Assembly (NCBI GenBank): GCA_963756515.1
Contig: CAVWNV010000007.1
Coordinates: forward strand, 62,001-126,000
From: Bog-756 sp963756515
GTDB lineage: Bacteria; Actinomycetota; Acidimicrobiia; Acidimicrobiales; RAAP-2
Reading direction: 5' to 3'
DNA length: 64,000 nucleotides
Shown here: positions 62,200 through 64,000 of the stretch, in pieces
Position numbering within the stretch: position 1 is the stretch's first letter
Layout: every line of letters starts with the position of its first letter
The notes under the pieces: model-generated
Databases searched by the model: none
Seen by the model: the letters and a program-made list of their open reading frames with translations, nothing else
What the model was told of the DNA's origin: nothing
Translations under genes and position numbers: made by a program

Positions 62200-63600
62200 A
62201 TGGTGCACGAAACAGGTGTGGAAACGGCCGAGGGGGTGACGACCGGCGCCGATCGGACAGAGGTTGAGCCCGTCCGCCCGGCCGACGAGATCGCGGCCGG
62301 AAAGCCCCGCCACTTCGCCTGTTTCGACGGTCTGCGTGCCATTTCGGCCGTGTCGATCCTGCTGTGCCACACCGCCTGGGTGTCCGGATTCACGCTGCGC
62401 TCGTTCTTCGGCGCCTACACGAGCCGGCTGGACGTCAGTATCTCCGTGTTCTTCATGATCTCCGGGTTCCTGATGTACCGACCTTTCGCCCTGTCCCACC
62501 TGTCGGAGCGGCAGTCGCCCAACCTGGGGAAGTACTTCGAGCGGCGGCTGCTCCGGATCATCCCGGCCTACTGGCTGGCCCTCACCGTCCTGACCTACGT
62601 CATGCACCTCATCACCCTCGGCCCGGGTTGGCAGGGAGTGGTGATCCACTACCTCCTCCTGCAGAACTACTTCCCCGGTGCGGTGTTCTACGGGATCACC
62701 CAGGCCTGGACGCTGTGCGTAGAGATGAGCTTCTACTTCTTCCTCCCGCTCTTCGCCTACCTGGTGGTCCGTCGCCGCGGTCGTCGCCCGGGACGCGAGC
62801 CCAAGCATCAGCTGGCCTGGGAGCTCGGTGGGGTTGCCTCCCTCTACGTCTTCAGCGTGGCCTTCCGGTGCTGGGCGCTCCTCCTGCCCCTGACCAGGAC
62901 CGTCAACGGCAGACAGGTCGAGCTGTGCAGCCCGCACTGCTTCACCCATCCGGCGTTCGCCAGCCTGTTGCCGGACTGGCTCCCGTCCTACCTCGACGTG
63001 TTCGCCCTCGGGATGCTGCTGGCGGTGGTGAGTGCCTGGTGCGCCGAACGTCAGACGGAGTCGCCGTTCTTTCAGCGCCGCCTGTTCCCCTGGGCCAGCT
63101 GGGCCGCCGCTGCCCTCTTGTTCATCCTGGTCGCCCACGTGATGAGCAACCACAACATCCTCTACGTGGCCGATCTGCGTATCAACCTCGAGCGTCAGGC
63201 GCTCGAGGGCGCCATTGCGTTCCTCCTCCTGCTCCCGGCGGTCTTCGGACCCCAGGACACCACGCTGATCCGACGCGCTCTGCGGTCGTGGCCGTTGGCC
63301 AGTCTCGGCGTGATCTCGTACGGGCTGTACCTGTGGCACCTCAACCTCATCACCCAGGTGCAGGAGTGGACGGGCTGGCACGACAACCGGGTGCCGTTCT
63401 GGCTCCTGTCCGTGGCGGTCCTCGGAGTGACGATTCCGTTCGCTGCGGCCAGCTACTTCGGGCTCGAGCGCCCCCTGCTCCGACTCAAGAACCGGCTCCG
63501 TTGGTGGGACGGGCCCAAGTCCCCACCCCGGGCGTCGGGCGTGCCGTCCGACCCGTCCGGGTCCCCGGAGCCGGCCACGGTGGCGATGGAGCCGACGTGA
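62200..63600 (+). CDS. acyltransferase family 3 membrane protein
   Basis: A 466-residue protein from ATG 62200, with AGGGGGG seven bases upstream. FACFDGLRAISAVSILLCHT is the acyltransferase_3 signature with the catalytic His. About ten hydrophobic segments follow, including VSISVFFMISGFLMYRPFAL, LLRIIPAYWLALTVL and ISYGLYLWHLNLI. These proteins O-acylate sugars, peptidoglycan or lipids at the membrane. It lies 134 bases after the MprF fusion gene and may belong to the same envelope-modification transcript. Substrate unknown. Confidence 0.88.
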   Translation: MVHETGVETAEGVTTGADRTEVEPVRPADEIAAGKPRHFACFDGLRAISAVSILLCHTAWVSGFTLRSFFGAYTSRLDVSISVFFMISGFLMYRPFALSHLSERQSPNLGKYFERRLLRIIPAYWLALTVLTYVMHLITLGPGWQGVVIHYLLLQNYFPGAVFYGITQAWTLCVEMSFYFFLPLFAYLVVRRRGRRPGREPKHQLAWELGGVASLYVFSVAFRCWALLLPLTRTVNGRQVELCSPHCFTHPAFASLLPDWLPSYLDVFALGMLLAVVSAWCAERQTESPFFQRRLFPWASWAAAALLFILVAHVMSNHNILYVADLRINLERQALEGAIAFLLLLPAVFGPQDTTLIRRALRSWPLASLGVISYGLYLWHLNLITQVQEWTGWHDNRVPFWLLSVAVLGVTIPFAAASYFGLERPLLRLKNRLRWWDGPKSPPRASGVPSDPSGSPEPATVAMEPT

Positions 63601-63739
63601 TCCCCGGGTCACCGCGACAGTCGGCTCCACGCGGTACCTGACCCCCGATCCCGCCCGCCCGCGAGGGCGGAGGGACCGGGCGGTCAGAGTGCCTCACCGC
63701 GCTAGTGCGTTTCCGTGCTGTCGCTCCGGACCACAACCG

Positions 63740-63824
63740 CGGAGGGAGTGGGATTCGAACCCACGGTGCCTTGCGACACAACGGTTTTCGAGACCGTCCG
63801 ATTCGTCCGCTCTCGCATCCCTCC
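63740..63824 (-). tRNA. tRNA-Ser(CGA)
   Basis: Reading the minus strand from 63824: acceptor GGAGGGA, D-arm region, anticodon arm ACGGT-CTCGAAA-ACCGT with anticodon CGA, a long class II variable arm (TGTGTCGCAAGGCACC), T-arm GTGGG-TTCGAAT-CCCAC, acceptor return TCCCTCC and discriminator G. The long variable arm and anticodon identify serine. CCA is not encoded. Confidence 0.95.
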
Positions 63825-64000
63825 GTCCGAGAGGCTAGCCGCGTCGTCCGAACCCACCGGCGCCGGTCCTCCGGTGCGGATCCGTATCCCGGGACGCACC
63901 CAACGTCGACGGGAGCGATGGGCCCCAGCGGTGTTCAGTCGGTTCCTCCCGGCCCGTCTCCCGTCGCCGGCCCCGATCGGCGGTCGGAGAAGAACTCGGA

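Noticed and set aside
59747..62200. An 817-codon open frame on the minus strand
   Set aside because: It is antisense to the phosphoesterase-MprF gene, rich in Gly/Pro/His/Gln, with no motif; a typical shadow in high-GC DNA.
60679..63600. A 973-codon open frame on the plus strand
   Set aside because: It is the GC-rich shadow frame of the MprF-fusion gene that runs into the acyltransferase frame from ATG 62200; the first part has no recognisable protein features.
63825..64000. Possible gene start at the right edge
   Set aside because: No convincing ribosome-binding site, start or motif is visible in the last 176 bases.

Overview
The window is about 64 kb of dense, very GC-rich DNA. Sample lines counted by hand run near 68-73% G+C. 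GTG starts are common and same-strand genes often overlap by the four bases GTGA. The gene content includes several amidohydrolase_2 paralogues, phytanoyl-CoA dioxygenase, SnoaL-like proteins, a KstD-like flavoprotein, an AMP-binding ligase, a MarP-type protease, a mycobacterial-type GH15 enzyme, PPK2 and a class III cyclase. Together these suggest an actinobacterium, most probably of the Acidimicrobiia type. That placement is inferred from gene content, not from a marker-gene tree.

Layout. 1-8,022: a degradative group with four amidohydrolases, a sterol-desaturase-like gene with a one-base frameshift, an SDR and an acetoacetate-decarboxylase-like gene. 8,198-15,972: a VOC protein, a methyltransferase, phytanoyl-CoA dioxygenase, an APC permease with two one-base frameshifts, a D-2-hydroxyacid dehydrogenase/SDR pair and an unknown protein. 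16,034-24,583 (minus): a compact eight-gene catabolic run holding an acyl-CoA synthetase, an APH-fold kinase, E1-beta, E1-alpha, a KstD-like FAD dehydrogenase, a Rieske oxygenase, a SnoaL protein and a stand-alone lipoyl domain. A divergent enoyl-CoA hydratase follows. 25,612-36,417: adenylate kinase, PPK2, an epoxide-hydrolase-like protein, an APC transporter, a secreted PKD-type protein, a 1,311-residue tandem-cyclase/ATPase/TPR regulator and a PLP decarboxylase. 36,480-39,694: a beta-class DNA methyltransferase, an unknown protein with a possible nuclease motif and a small SAM methyltransferase. 39,920-50,134: a surface lipoprotein, MarP protease, GH15 enzyme with a histone-H1-like tail, MBL hydrolase, membrane esterase, EamA-type exporter and ABC solute-binding lipoprotein.

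50,264-56,112 looks like a decayed integrative element in a tRNA-Lys(CTT) gene. The first 18 bases of the tRNA are repeated exactly at 56,095-56,112. A broken tyrosine-integrase N-terminus lies beside the tRNA, and the interior is less GC-rich (about 58-62% in sampled lines). The cargo is a SulP transporter, a metallophosphoesterase, a frameshifted PAP2 phosphatase relic, a membrane-anchored DAG-kinase-type lipid kinase and a small membrane protein.

56,170-63,600 is a cell-envelope block: a second copy of the membrane esterase, lysS, a translationally coupled fusion of a metallophosphoesterase to an MprF-type aminoacyl-phospholipid synthase, and an acyltransferase-3. A tRNA-Ser(CGA) gene closes the window. 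The most unusual items are the lysS/phosphoesterase-MprF pair, the tRNA-Lys element with its two relic genes, the E1/lipoyl/Rieske catabolic operon, and the candidate restriction-modification cluster.
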